A stretch of DNA of 64,000 nucleotides from Sipunculus nudus (Eukaryota; Annelida; Sipuncula; Golfingiida; Sipunculidae), in NCBI GenBank assembly GCA_026874595.1, contig CM049310.1, positions 496,001 through 560,000 on the forward strand, read 5' to 3'. Shown here piece after piece: positions 1 through 13,800 of this stretch (the stretch's first letter is position 1; the number at the start of each line of letters is the position of its first letter). Under the pieces are notes generated by a model that did no database searches, was not told the origin of the DNA, and worked only from the letters and a program-made list of their open reading frames with translations. The translations under genes were made by a program, and so were the position numbers.

Positions 1-360
1 TGCGTGGTGACAAGGCAACAAGTTAGCTCTCGATGTCCCCTATGGTATACAGATGTTCCGTGCGTGGTGACAAGGCATCAAGTTAACTCTGGACATCCTC
101 TATGGTATACAGATGTTCCGTGCGTGGTGACAAGGCAACAAGTTAGCTCTCGATATCCTCTATGGTATACAGATGTTCAGTGCGTGGTGACAAGGCATCA
201 AGTTAGCTCTGGACATCCTCTATGGTATACAGATGTTCCGTGCGTCGTGACAAGGCAGCAAGTTAGCTCTGGACATCCTCTATGGTATACAGATGTTCCG
301 TGCGTGGTGACAAGGCATCAAGTTAGCTCTGGACATCCTCTATGGTATACAGATGTTCCG

Positions 361-480
361 TGAGTGGTGACAAGGCAACAAGTTAGCTCTCGATATCCTC
401 TATGGTATACAGATGTTCCGTGAGTGGTGACAAGGCATCAAGTTAGCTCTGGACATCCCCTATGGTATACAGATGTTCCG
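361..480. repeat. tgagtgg monomer pair (first of 31)
   Basis: Two consecutive monomers start tgagtgg instead of tgcgtgg. The first is a Q type, the second usually an H type with ggacatcccc. First-monomer starts: 361, 3062, 3902, 5642, 7262, 9002, 11523, 12903, 14643, 16984, 18364, 20104, 24004, 25384, 27124, 29465, 30845, 32585, 34444, 37385, 38585, 42546, 45487, 47467, 50408, 51608, 55030, 57911, 59890, 61330, 63312. In the pairs at 38585, 51608, 59890 and 61330 the second monomer is of the ttttct type instead. The pair supplies the in-frame TGA that ends many apparent reading frames. Confidence 0.9.
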
Positions 481-2100
481 TGCGTGGTGACAAGGCATCA
501 AGTTTTCTCTCGACATCCTCTATGGTATACAGATGTTCCGTGGGTGGTGACAAGGCATCAAGTAAGCTCTGGACATCCTCTATGGTATACAGATTTTCCG
601 TGCGTGGTGACAAGGCATCAAGTTAGCTCTGGACATCCTCTATGGTATACAGATGTTCCGTGGGTGGTGACAAGGCATCAAGTTAGCTCTGGACATCCTC
701 TTTGGTATACAGATGTTCCGTGGGTGGTGACAAAGCATCAAGTTAGCTCTCGATATCCGCTATGGTATACAGATGTTCCGTGCGTAGTGACAAGGCATCA
801 AGTTAGCTCTGGACATCCTCTATGGTATACAGATGTTCCGTGCTTGGTGACAAGGCATCAAGTTAGCTCTGGACATCCTCTATGGTATACAGATGTTCCG
901 TGCGTGGTGACAAGGCAACAAGTTAGCTCTCGATATCCTCTATGGTGTACAGATGTTCCGTGCGTGGTGACAAGGCATCAAGTTAGCTCTGGACATCCTC
1001 TATGGTATACAGATGTTCCGTGCGTGGTGACAAGGCATCAAGTTAGCTCTCGACATCCTCTATGGTATACAGATGTTCCGTGCGTGGTGACAAGGCAACA
1101 AGTTAGCTCTCGATATCCTCTATGGTATACAGATGTTCCGTGCGTGGTGACAAGGCATCAAGTTAGCTCTGGACATCCTCTATGGTATACAGATGTTCCG
1201 TGCGTGGTGACAAGGCATCAAGTTAGCTCTGGACATCCTCTATGGTATACAGATGTTCCGTGCGTGGTGACAGGGTATCAAGTTAGCTCTGGACATCCTC
1301 TATGGTATACAGATGTTCCGTGCGTGGTGACAAGGCATCAAGTTAGCTCTGGACATCCTCTATGGTATACAGATGTTCCGTGCGTGGTGACAAGGCATCA
1401 AGTTAGCTCTGGACATCCTCTATGGTATACAGATCTTCCGTGCGTGGTTACAAGGCATAAAGTTAGCTCTCGACATCCTCTATGGTATACAGATGTTCTG
1501 TGGGTGGTGACAAGGCATCAAGTTAGCTCTGGACATCCTCTATGGTATACAGATGTTCCGTGGGTGGTGACAAGGCATCAAGTAAGCTCTGGACATCCTC
1601 TATGGTATACAGATGTTCCGTGCGTGGTGACAAGGCATCAAGTTAGCTCTGGACATCCTCTATGGTATACAGATGTTCCGTGCGTGGTGACAAGGCATCA
1701 AGTTAGCTCTGGACATGCCCTATGGTATACAGATGTTCCGTGGGTGGTGACAAGGCATCAAGTTAGCTCTCGATATCCGCTATGGTATACAGATGTTCCG
1801 TGCGTGGTGACAAGGCATCAATTTAGCTCTCGACATCCTCTATGGTATACAGATGTTCTCTGGGTGGTGACAAGGCATCAAGTTAGCTCTGGACATCCTC
1901 TATGGTATACAGATGTTCCGTGCGTGGTGACAAGGCAACAAGTTAGCTCTCGATATCCTCTATGGTATACAGATGTTCCGTGCGTGGTGACAAGGCATCA
2001 AGTCAGCTCTGGACATCCTCTAGGGTATACAGATGTTCCGTGCGTGGTGACAAGGCAACAAGTTAGCTCTGGACATCCTCTATGGTATACAGATGTTCCG

Positions 2101-2220
2101 TGCGTGGTGACAAGGCAACAAGTTTGATTTCGACATCCTCTATGGTATACAGATGTTCCGTGCGTGGTGACCAGGCAACAAGTTAGCTCTGGACATCCTC
2201 TATGGTATACAGATGTTCCG
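2101..2220. repeat. agtttgattt + gaccagg monomer pair (first of 19)
   Basis: This is a Q monomer with agtttgattt instead of agttagctct, always followed by a gaccagg monomer. Nine read tttcgacat, are followed by a ggacatcc monomer, and stand exactly 120 bp before a 61-mer: 2101, 10682, 16143, 23163, 28624, 39665, 52688, 54189, 62410. Ten read tttcgtcat and are followed by a cgacatcc monomer and, 180 bp on, a catcttct monomer: 5222, 8582, 14223, 19684, 26704, 32165, 36665, 44767, 49688, 57191. Confidence 0.9.
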
Positions 2221-2281
2221 TGCGTGGTGACAAGGCATCAAGTTAGCTCTGGACATCCTCTATGGTATACAGATGTTCCTT
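2221..2281. repeat. 61-bp monomer, cctt end
   Basis: It ends gttcctt instead of gttccg: a G-to-T change plus one inserted T. It shifts monomer phase by +1. Confidence 0.95.
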
Positions 2282-3841
2282 TGCGTGGTGACAAGGCAAC
2301 AAGTTAGCTCTGGACATCCTCTATGGTATACAGATGTTCCGTGCGTGGTGACAAGGCAACAAGTTAGCTTTGGACATCCTCTATGGTATACAGATGTTCC
2401 GTGCGTGGTGACAAGGCAACAAGTTAGCTCTAGATATCCTCTATGGTATACAGATGTTCCGTGCGTGGTGACAAGGCAACAAGTTAGCTCTCGATATCCT
2501 CTATGGTATACAGATGTTCCGTGCATGGTGACAAGGCATCAATTTAGCTCTGGACATCCTCTATGGTATACAGATGTTCCGTGCATGGTGACAAGGCAAC
2601 AAGTTAGCTCTCGATGTCCCCTATGGTATACAGATGTTCCGTGCGTGGTGACAAGGCATCAAGTTAACTCTGGACATCCTCTATGGTATACAGATGTTCC
2701 GTGCGTGGTGACAAGGCAACAAGTTAGCTCTCGATATCCTCTATGGTATACAGATGTTCAGTGCGTGGTGACAAGGCATCAAGTTAGCTCTGGACATCCT
2801 CTATGGTATACAGATGTTCCGTGCGTCGTGACAAGGCAGCAAGTTAGCTCTGGACATCCTCTATGGTATACAGATGTTCCGTGCGTGGTGACAAGGCATC
2901 AAGTTAGCTCTGGACATCCTCTATGGTATACAGATGTTCCGTGCGTCGTGACAAGGCAGCAAGTTAGCTCTGGACATCCTCTATGGTATACAGATGTTCC
3001 GTGCGTGGTGACAAGGCATCAAGTTAGATCTGGACATCCTCTATGGTATACAGATGTTCCGTGAGTGGTGACAAGGCAACAAGTTAGCTCTTGATATCCT
3101 CTATGGTATACAGATGTTCCGTGAGTGGTGACAAGGCATCAAGTTAGCTCTGGACATCCCCTATGGTATACAGATGTTCCGTGCGTGGTGACACGGCATC
3201 AAGTTAGCTCTCGACATCCTCTATGGTATACAGATGTTCCGTGCGTGGTGACAAGGCAACAAGTTAGCTCTCGATATCCTCTATGGTATACAGATGTTCC
3301 GTGCGTGGTGACAAGACATCAAGTTAGCTCTGGACATCCTCTATGGTATACAGATGTTCCGTGCGTGGTGACAAGGCAACAAGTTAGCTCTAGATATCCT
3401 CTATGGTATACAGATGTTCCGTGCGTGGTGACAAGGCAACAAGTTAGCTCTCGATATCCTCTATGGTATACAGATGTTCCGTGCATGGTGACAAGGCATC
3501 AATTTAGCTCTGGACATCCTCTATGGTATACAGATGTTCCGTGCGTGGTGACAAGGCAACAAGTTAGCTCTCGATGTCCCCTATGGTATACAGATGTTCC
3601 GTGCGTGGTGACAAGGCATCAAGTTAACTCTGGACATCCTCTATGGTATACAGATGTTCCGTGCGTGGTGACAAGGCAACAAGTTAGCTCTCGATATCCT
3701 CTATGGTATACAGATGTTCAGTGCGTGGTGACAAGGCATCAAGTTAGCTCTGGACATCCTCTATGGTATACAGATGTTCCGTGCGTCGTGACAAGGCAGC
3801 AAGTTAGCTCTGGACATCCTCTATGGTATACAGATGTTCCG

Positions 3842-6800
3842 TGCGTGGTGACAAGGCATCAAGTTAGCTCTGGACATCCTCTATGGTATACAGATGTTCC
3901 GTGAGTGGTGACAAGGCAACAAGTTAGCTCTCGATATCCTCTATGGTATACAGATGTTCCGTGAGTGGTGACAAGGCATCAAGTTAGCTCTGGATATCCC
4001 CTATGGTATACAGATGTTCCGTGCGTGGTGACAAGGCATCAAGTTTTCTCTCGACATCCTCTATGGTATACAGATGTTCCGTGGGTGGTGACAAGGCATC
4101 AAGTAAGCTCTGGACATCCTCTATGGTATACAGATTTTCCGTGCGTGGTGACAAGGCATCAAGTTAGCTCTGGACATCCTCTATGGTATACAGATGTTCC
4201 GTGGGTGGTGACAAGGCATCAAGTTAGCTCTGGACATCCTCTTTGGTATACAGATGTTCCGTGGGTGGTGACAAAGCATCAAGTTAGCTCTCGATATCCG
4301 CTATGGTATACAGATGTTCCGTGCGTAGTGACAAGGCATCAAGTTAGCTCTGGACATCCTCTATGGTATACAGATGTTCCGTGCTTGGTGACAAGGCATC
4401 AAGTTAGCTCTGGACATCCTCTATGGTATACAGATGTTCCGTGCGTGGTGACAAGGCAACAAGTTAGCTCTCGATATCCTCTATGGTGTACAGATGTTCC
4501 GTGCGTGGTGACAAGGCATCAAGTTAGCTCTGGACATCCTCTATGGTATACAGATGTTCCGTGCGTGGTGACAAGGCATCAAGTTAGCTCTCGACATCCT
4601 CTATGGTATACAGATGTTCCGTGCGTGGTGACAAGGCAACAAGATAGCTCTCGATATCCTCTATGGTATACAGATGTTCCGTGCGTGGTGACAAGGCATC
4701 AAGTTAGCTCTGGACATCCTCTATGGTATACAGATGTTCCGTGCGTGGTGACAAGGCATCAAGTTAGCTCTGGACATCCTCTATGGTATACAGATGTTCC
4801 GTGCGTGGTGACAAGGTATCAAGTTAGCTCTGGACATCCTCTATGGTATACAGATGTTCCGTGCGTGGTGACAAGGCATCAAGTTAGCTCTGGACATCCT
4901 CTATGGTATACAGATCTTCCGTGCGTGGTTACAAGGCATAAAGTTAGCTCTCGACATCCTCTATGGTATACAGATGTTCTGTGGGTGGTGACAAGGCATC
5001 AAGTTAGCTCTGGACATCCTCTATGGTATACAGATGTTCCGTGCGTGGTGACAAGGCAACAAGTTAGCTCTCGATATCCTCTATGGTATACAGATGTTCC
5101 GTGCGTGGTGACAAGGCATCAAGTCAGCTCTGGACATCCTCTAGGGTATACAGATGTTCCGTGCGTGGTGACAAGGCAACAAGTTAGCTCTGGACATCCT
5201 CTATGGTATACAGATGTTCCGTGCGTGGTGACAAGGCAACAAGTTTGATTTCGTCATCCTCTATGGTATACAGATGTTCCGTGCGTGGTGACCAGGCAAC
5301 AAGTTAGCTCTCGACATCCTCTATGGTATACAGATGTTCCGTGCGTGGTGACAAGGCATCAAGTTAGCTCTGGACATCCTCTATGGTATACAGATGTTCC
5401 GTGCGTGGTGACAAGGCAACAAGTTAGCTCTGGACATCTTCTATGGTATACAGATGTTCCGTGCGTGGTGACAAGGCAACAAGTTAGCTCTGGACATCCT
5501 CTATGGTATACAGATGTTCCGTGCGTGGTGACAAGGCAACAAGTTAGCTTTGGACATCCTCTATGGTATACAGATGTTCCGTGCGTGGTGACAAGGCAAC
5601 AAGTTAGCTCTAGATATCCTCTATGGTATACAGATGTTCCGTGAGTGGTGACAAGGCAACAAGTTAGCTCTCGATATCCTCTATGGTATACAGATGTTCC
5701 GTGAGTGGTGACAAGGCATCAAGTTAGCTCTGGACATCCCCTATGGTATACAGATGTTCCGTGCGTGGTGACAAGGCATCAAGTTTTCTCTCGACATCCT
5801 CTATGGTATACAGATGTTCCGTGGGTGGTGACAAGGCATCAAGTAAGCTCTGGACATCCTCTATGGTATACAGATGTTCCGTGCGTGGTGACAAGGCATC
5901 AAGTTAGCTCTGGACATCCTCTATGGTATACAGATGTTCCGTGCGTGGTGACAAGGCATCAAGTTAGCTCTGGACATCCTCTTTGGTATACAGATGTTCC
6001 GTGGGTGGTGACAAAGCATCAAATTAGCTCTCGATATCCGCTATGGTATACAGATGTTCCGTGCGTGGTGACAAGGCATCAAGTTAGCTCTGGACATCCT
6101 CTATGGTATACAGATGTTCCGTGCTTGGTGACAAGGCATCAAGTTAGCTCTGGACATCCTCTATGGTATACAGATGTTCCGTGCGTGGTGACAAGGCAAC
6201 AAGTTAGCTCTCGATATCCTCTATGGTGTACAGATGTTCCGTGCGTGGTGACAAGGCATCAAGTTAGCTCTGGACATCCTCTATGGTATACAGATGTTCC
6301 GTGCGTGGTGACAAGGCATCAAGTTAGCTCTCGACATCCTCTATGGTATACAGATGTTCCGTGCGTGGTGACAAGGCAACAAGTTAGCTCTCGATATCCG
6401 CTATGGTATACAGATGTTCCGTGCGTGGTGACAAGGCATCAAGTTAGCTCTGGACATTCTCTATGGTATACAGATGTTCCGTGCGTGGTGACAAGGCATC
6501 AAGTTAGCTCTGGACATCCTCTATGGTATACAGATGTTCCGTGCGTGGTAACAAGGCATCAAGTTTTCTCTCGACATCGTCTATGGTATACAGATGTTCC
6601 GTGGGTGGTGACAAGGCATCAAGTAAGCTCTGGACATCCTCTATGGTATACAGATGTTCCGTGCGTGGTGACAAGGCATCAAGTTAGCTCTGGACATCCT
6701 CTATGGTATACAGATGTTCCGTGCGTGGTGACAAGGCATCAAGTTAGCTCTGGACATGCCCTATGGTATACAGATGTTCCGTGGGTGGTGACAAGGCATC

Positions 6801-7201
6801 AAGTTAGCTCTCGATATCCGCTATGGTATACAGATGTTCCGTGCGTGGTGACAAGGCATCAATTTAGCTCTCGACATCCTCTATGGTATACAGATGTTCT
6901 CTGGGTGGTGACAAGGCATCAAGTTAGCTCTGGACATCCTCTATGGTATACAGATGTTCCGTGCGTGGTGACAAGGCAACAAGTTAGCTCTCGATATCCT
7001 CTATGGTATACAGATGTTCCGTGCGTGGTGACAAGGCATCAAGTCAGCTCTGGACATCCTCTAGGGTATACAGATGTTCCGTGCGTGGTGACAAGGCAAC
7101 AAGTTAGCTCTGGACATCCTCTATGGTATACAGATGTTCCGTGCGTGGTGACAAGGCAACAAGTTAGCTCTCGATATCCTCTATGGTATACAGATGTTCC
7201 G
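3842..7201. repeat. 3,360-bp HOR, copy 1
   Basis: Fifty-six monomers in the same order as 7202-10561. Shared rare markers at offset 3,360 include aagatagct (4622 and 7982), the gatcttcc end (4862 and 8222), ggcataaag (4922 and 8282), tttgattt (5222 and 8582), catcttct (5402 and 8762) and caaattagc (6002 and 9362). The only difference I saw is T at 3995 against C at 7355. Bases before 3842 and after 10561 do not continue the match, so the pair is a true tandem duplication. Confidence 0.88.
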
Positions 7202-10200
7202 TGCGTGGTGACAAGGCATCAAGTTAGCTCTGGACATCCTCTATGGTATACAGATGTTCCGTGAGTGGTGACAAGGCAACAAGTTAGCTCTCGATATCCT
7301 CTATGGTATACAGATGTTCCGTGAGTGGTGACAAGGCATCAAGTTAGCTCTGGACATCCCCTATGGTATACAGATGTTCCGTGCGTGGTGACAAGGCATC
7401 AAGTTTTCTCTCGACATCCTCTATGGTATACAGATGTTCCGTGGGTGGTGACAAGGCATCAAGTAAGCTCTGGACATCCTCTATGGTATACAGATTTTCC
7501 GTGCGTGGTGACAAGGCATCAAGTTAGCTCTGGACATCCTCTATGGTATACAGATGTTCCGTGGGTGGTGACAAGGCATCAAGTTAGCTCTGGACATCCT
7601 CTTTGGTATACAGATGTTCCGTGGGTGGTGACAAAGCATCAAGTTAGCTCTCGATATCCGCTATGGTATACAGATGTTCCGTGCGTAGTGACAAGGCATC
7701 AAGTTAGCTCTGGACATCCTCTATGGTATACAGATGTTCCGTGCTTGGTGACAAGGCATCAAGTTAGCTCTGGACATCCTCTATGGTATACAGATGTTCC
7801 GTGCGTGGTGACAAGGCAACAAGTTAGCTCTCGATATCCTCTATGGTGTACAGATGTTCCGTGCGTGGTGACAAGGCATCAAGTTAGCTCTGGACATCCT
7901 CTATGGTATACAGATGTTCCGTGCGTGGTGACAAGGCATCAAGTTAGCTCTCGACATCCTCTATGGTATACAGATGTTCCGTGCGTGGTGACAAGGCAAC
8001 AAGATAGCTCTCGATATCCTCTATGGTATACAGATGTTCCGTGCGTGGTGACAAGGCATCAAGTTAGCTCTGGACATCCTCTATGGTATACAGATGTTCC
8101 GTGCGTGGTGACAAGGCATCAAGTTAGCTCTGGACATCCTCTATGGTATACAGATGTTCCGTGCGTGGTGACAAGGTATCAAGTTAGCTCTGGACATCCT
8201 CTATGGTATACAGATGTTCCGTGCGTGGTGACAAGGCATCAAGTTAGCTCTGGACATCCTCTATGGTATACAGATCTTCCGTGCGTGGTTACAAGGCATA
8301 AAGTTAGCTCTCGACATCCTCTATGGTATACAGATGTTCTGTGGGTGGTGACAAGGCATCAAGTTAGCTCTGGACATCCTCTATGGTATACAGATGTTCC
8401 GTGCGTGGTGACAAGGCAACAAGTTAGCTCTCGATATCCTCTATGGTATACAGATGTTCCGTGCGTGGTGACAAGGCATCAAGTCAGCTCTGGACATCCT
8501 CTAGGGTATACAGATGTTCCGTGCGTGGTGACAAGGCAACAAGTTAGCTCTGGACATCCTCTATGGTATACAGATGTTCCGTGCGTGGTGACAAGGCAAC
8601 AAGTTTGATTTCGTCATCCTCTATGGTATACAGATGTTCCGTGCGTGGTGACCAGGCAACAAGTTAGCTCTCGACATCCTCTATGGTATACAGATGTTCC
8701 GTGCGTGGTGACAAGGCATCAAGTTAGCTCTGGACATCCTCTATGGTATACAGATGTTCCGTGCGTGGTGACAAGGCAACAAGTTAGCTCTGGACATCTT
8801 CTATGGTATACAGATGTTCCGTGCGTGGTGACAAGGCAACAAGTTAGCTCTGGACATCCTCTATGGTATACAGATGTTCCGTGCGTGGTGACAAGGCAAC
8901 AAGTTAGCTTTGGACATCCTCTATGGTATACAGATGTTCCGTGCGTGGTGACAAGGCAACAAGTTAGCTCTAGATATCCTCTATGGTATACAGATGTTCC
9001 GTGAGTGGTGACAAGGCAACAAGTTAGCTCTCGATATCCTCTATGGTATACAGATGTTCCGTGAGTGGTGACAAGGCATCAAGTTAGCTCTGGACATCCC
9101 CTATGGTATACAGATGTTCCGTGCGTGGTGACAAGGCATCAAGTTTTCTCTCGACATCCTCTATGGTATACAGATGTTCCGTGGGTGGTGACAAGGCATC
9201 AAGTAAGCTCTGGACATCCTCTATGGTATACAGATGTTCCGTGCGTGGTGACAAGGCATCAAGTTAGCTCTGGACATCCTCTATGGTATACAGATGTTCC
9301 GTGCGTGGTGACAAGGCATCAAGTTAGCTCTGGACATCCTCTTTGGTATACAGATGTTCCGTGGGTGGTGACAAAGCATCAAATTAGCTCTCGATATCCG
9401 CTATGGTATACAGATGTTCCGTGCGTGGTGACAAGGCATCAAGTTAGCTCTGGACATCCTCTATGGTATACAGATGTTCCGTGCTTGGTGACAAGGCATC
9501 AAGTTAGCTCTGGACATCCTCTATGGTATACAGATGTTCCGTGCGTGGTGACAAGGCAACAAGTTAGCTCTCGATATCCTCTATGGTGTACAGATGTTCC
9601 GTGCGTGGTGACAAGGCATCAAGTTAGCTCTGGACATCCTCTATGGTATACAGATGTTCCGTGCGTGGTGACAAGGCATCAAGTTAGCTCTCGACATCCT
9701 CTATGGTATACAGATGTTCCGTGCGTGGTGACAAGGCAACAAGTTAGCTCTCGATATCCGCTATGGTATACAGATGTTCCGTGCGTGGTGACAAGGCATC
9801 AAGTTAGCTCTGGACATTCTCTATGGTATACAGATGTTCCGTGCGTGGTGACAAGGCATCAAGTTAGCTCTGGACATCCTCTATGGTATACAGATGTTCC
9901 GTGCGTGGTAACAAGGCATCAAGTTTTCTCTCGACATCGTCTATGGTATACAGATGTTCCGTGGGTGGTGACAAGGCATCAAGTAAGCTCTGGACATCCT
10001 CTATGGTATACAGATGTTCCGTGCGTGGTGACAAGGCATCAAGTTAGCTCTGGACATCCTCTATGGTATACAGATGTTCCGTGCGTGGTGACAAGGCATC
10101 AAGTTAGCTCTGGACATGCCCTATGGTATACAGATGTTCCGTGGGTGGTGACAAGGCATCAAGTTAGCTCTCGATATCCGCTATGGTATACAGATGTTCC

Positions 10201-10561
10201 GTGCGTGGTGACAAGGCATCAATTTAGCTCTCGACATCCTCTATGGTATACAGATGTTCTCTGGGTGGTGACAAGGCATCAAGTTAGCTCTGGACATCCT
10301 CTATGGTATACAGATGTTCCGTGCGTGGTGACAAGGCAACAAGTTAGCTCTCGATATCCTCTATGGTATACAGATGTTCCGTGCGTGGTGACAAGGCATC
10401 AAGTCAGCTCTGGACATCCTCTAGGGTATACAGATGTTCCGTGCGTGGTGACAAGGCAACAAGTTAGCTCTGGACATCCTCTATGGTATACAGATGTTCC
10501 GTGCGTGGTGACAAGGCAACAAGTTAGCTCTCGATATCCTCTATGGTATACAGATGTTCCG
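7202..10561. repeat. 3,360-bp HOR, copy 2
   Basis: This is the second copy of the 56-monomer unit and directly abuts copy 1. The match ends at 10562, where a gtcagc/tagggt monomer replaces the plain H monomer found at 7202. Its right part, from 9242, is also the left end of the first 12,481-bp unit, so this copy was later partly duplicated again. Confidence 0.88.
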
Positions 10562-10681
10562 TGCGTGGTGACAAGGCATCAAGTCAGCTCTGGACATCCT
10601 CTAGGGTATACAGATGTTCCGTGCGTGGTGACAAGGCAACAAGTTAGCTCTGGACATCCTCTATGGTATACAGATGTTCCG
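10322..10681. repeat. 180-bp (three-monomer) tandem duplication
   Basis: The triplet Q-cgatatcc, gtcagc/tagggt, Q-ggacatcc occurs twice in a row (10322-10501, 10502-10681). Comparable lead-ins at 1921, 15963 and 28444 have it once. The double form recurs at 22803-23162 in the second 12,481-bp unit. Confidence 0.85.
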
Positions 10682-10801
10682 TGCGTGGTGACAAGGCAAC
10701 AAGTTTGATTTCGACATCCTCTATGGTATACAGATGTTCCGTGCGTGGTGACCAGGCAACAAGTTAGCTCTGGACATCCTCTATGGTATACAGATGTTCC
10801 G

Positions 10802-10862
10802 TGCGTGGTGACAAGGCATCAAGTTAGCTCTGGACATCCTCTATGGTATACAGATGTTCCTT
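10802..10862. repeat. 61-bp monomer, cctt end
   Basis: Same end as 2221-2281. It opens the first 4.5-kb HOR subunit. Confidence 0.95.
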
Positions 10863-13800
10863 TGCGTGGTGACAAGGCAACAAGTTAGCTCTGGACATCC
10901 TCTATGGTATACAGATGTTCCGTGCGTGGTGACAAGGCAACAAGTTAGCTTTGGACATCCTCTATGGTATACAGATGTTCCGTGCGTGGTGACAAGGCAA
11001 CAAGTTAGCTCTAGATATCCTCTATGGTATACAGATGTTCCGTGCGTGGTGACAAGGCAACAAGTTAGCTCTCGATATCCTCTATGGTATACAGATGTTC
11101 CGTGCATGGTGACAAGGCATCAATTTAGCTCTGGACATCCTCTATGGTATACAGATGTTCCGTGCGTGGTGACAAGGCAACAAGTTAGCTCTCGATGTCC
11201 CCTATGGTATACAGATGTTCCGTGCGTGGTGACAAGGCATCAAGTTAACTCTGGACATCCTCTATGGTATACAGATGTTCCGTGCGTGGTGACAAGGCAA
11301 CAAGTTAGCTCTCGATATCCTCTATGGTATACAGATGTTCAGTGCGTGGTGACAAGGCATCAAGTTAGCTCTGGACATCCTCTATGGTATACAGATGTTC
11401 CGTGCGTCGTGACAAGGCAGCAAGTTAGCTCTGGACATCCTCTATGGTATACAGATGTTCCGTGCGTGGTGACAAGGCATCAAGTTAGATCTGGACATCC
11501 TCTATGGTATACAGATGTTCCGTGAGTGGTGACAAGGCAACAAGTTAGCTCTTGATATCCTCTATGGTATACAGATGTTCCGTGAGTGGTGACAAGGCAT
11601 CAAGTTAGCTCTGGACATCCCCTATGGTATACAGATGTTCCGTGCGTGGTGACAAGGCATCAAGTTTTCTCTCGACATCCTCTATGGTATACAGATGTTC
11701 CGTGGGTGGTGACAAGGCATCAAGTAAGCTCTGGACATCCTCTATGGTATACAGATGTTCCGTGCGTGGTGAAAAGGCATCAAGTTAGCTCTGGACATCC
11801 TCTATGGTATACAGATGTTCCGTGGGTGGTGACAAGGCATCAAGTTAGCTCTGGACATCCTCTTTGGTATACAGATGTTCCGTGGGTGGTGACAAAGCAT
11901 CAAGTTAGCTCTCGATATCCGCTATGGTATACAGATGTTCCGTGCGTGGTGACAAGGCATCAAGTTAGCTCTGGACATCCTCTATGGTATACAGATGTTC
12001 CGTGCTTGGTGACAAGGCATCAAGTTAGCTCTGGACATCCTCTATGGTATACAGATGTTCCGTGCGTGGTGACAAGGCAACAAGTTAGCTCTCGATATCC
12101 TCTATGGTGTACAGATGTTCCGTGCGTGGTGACAAGGCATCAAGTTAGCTCTGGACATCCTCTATGGTATACAGATGTTCCGTGCGTGGTGACACGGCAT
12201 CAAGTTAGCTCTCGACATCCTCTATGGTATACAGATGTTCCGTGCGTGGTGACAAGGCAACAAGTTAGCTCTCGATATCCTCTATGGTATACAGATGTTC
12301 CGTGCGTGGTGACAAGACATCAAGTTAGCTCTGGACATCCTCTATGGTATACAGATGTTCCGTGCGTGGTGACAAGGCAACAAGTTAGCTCTAGATATCC
12401 TCTATGGTATACAGATGTTCCGTGCGTGGTGACAAGGCAACAAGTTAGCTCTCGATATCCTCTATGGTATACAGATGTTCCGTGCATGGTGACAAGGCAT
12501 CAATTTAGCTCTGGACATCCTCTATGGTATACAGATGTTCCGTGCGTGGTGACAAGGCAACAAGTTAGCTCTCGATGTCCCCTATGGTATACAGATGTTC
12601 CGTGCGTGGTGACAAGGCATCAAGTTAACTCTGGACATCCTCTATGGTATACAGATGTTCCGTGCGTGGTGACAAGGCAACAAGTTAGCTCTCGATATCC
12701 TCTATGGTATACAGATGTTCAGTGCGTGGTGACAAGGCATCAAGTTAGCTCTGGACATCCTCTATGGTATACAGATGTTCCGTGCGTCGTGACAAGGCAG
12801 CAAGTTAGCTCTGGACATCCTCTATGGTATACAGATGTTCCGTGCGTGGTGACAAGGCATCAAGTTAGCTCTGGACATCCTCTATGGTATACAGATGTTC
12901 CGTGAGTGGTGACAAGGCAACAAGTTAGCTCTCGATATCCTCTATGGTATACAGATGTTCCGTGAGTGGTGACAAGGCATCAAGTTAGCTCTGGACATCC
13001 CCTATGGTATACAGATGTTCCGTGCGTGGTGACAAGGCATCAAGTTTTCTCTCGACATCCTCTATGGTATACAGATGTTCCGTGGGTGGTGACAAGGCAT
13101 CAAGTAAGCTCTGGACATCCTCTATGGTATACAGATTTTCCGTGCGTGGTGACAAGGCATCAAGTTAGCTCTGGACATCCTCTATGGTATACAGATGTTC
13201 CGTGGGTGGTGACAAGGCATCAAGTTAGCTCTGGACATCCTCTTTGGTATACAGATGTTCCGTGGGTGGTGACAAAGCATCAAGTTAGCTCTCGATATCC
13301 GCTATGGTATACAGATGTTCCGTGCGTAGTGACAAGGCATCAAGTTAGCTCTGGACATCCTCTATGGTATACAGATGTTCCGTGCTTGGTGACAAGGCAT
13401 CAAGTTAGCTCTGGACATCCTCTATGGTATACAGATGTTCCGTGCGTGGTGACAAGGCAACCAGTTAGCTCTCGATATCCTCTATGGTGTACAGATGTTC
13501 CGTGCGTGGTGACAAGGCATCAAGTTAGCTCTGGACATCCTCTATGGTATACAGATGTTCCGTGCGTGGTGACAAGGCATCAAGTTAGCTCTCGACATCC
13601 TCTATGGTATACAGATGTTCCGTGCGTGGTGACAAGGCAACAAGTTAGCTCTCGATATCCTCTATGGTATACAGATGTTCCGTGCGTGGTGACAAGGCAT
13701 CAAGTTAGCTCTGGACATCCTCTATGGTATACAGATGTTCCGTGCGTGGTGACAAGGCATCAAGTTAGCTCTGGACATCCTCTATGGTATACAGATGTTC

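Larger units (their letters stand above)
1..3841. repeat. Left-edge irregular HOR block
   Basis: This block is the window's left end and begins inside an HOR. Monomers 1-1320 follow the same order as 3542-4861 (offset 3,541): the cgatgtcccc monomer, the ttaact monomer, the gttcag-ending monomer, the cgtcgtg monomer, then the tgagtgg pair. The offset falls to 3,481 after an extra H monomer near 1321. The run 1561-2281 (gtaagc, gacatgccc, caattt, gtcagc, tttgattt, ccagg, then a 61-mer) recurs elsewhere as the lead-in to 61-mers. Positions 2582-2881 and 3542-3841 repeat the same opening monomer series, so the block is itself an assembly of partial HOR copies. Confidence 0.8.
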
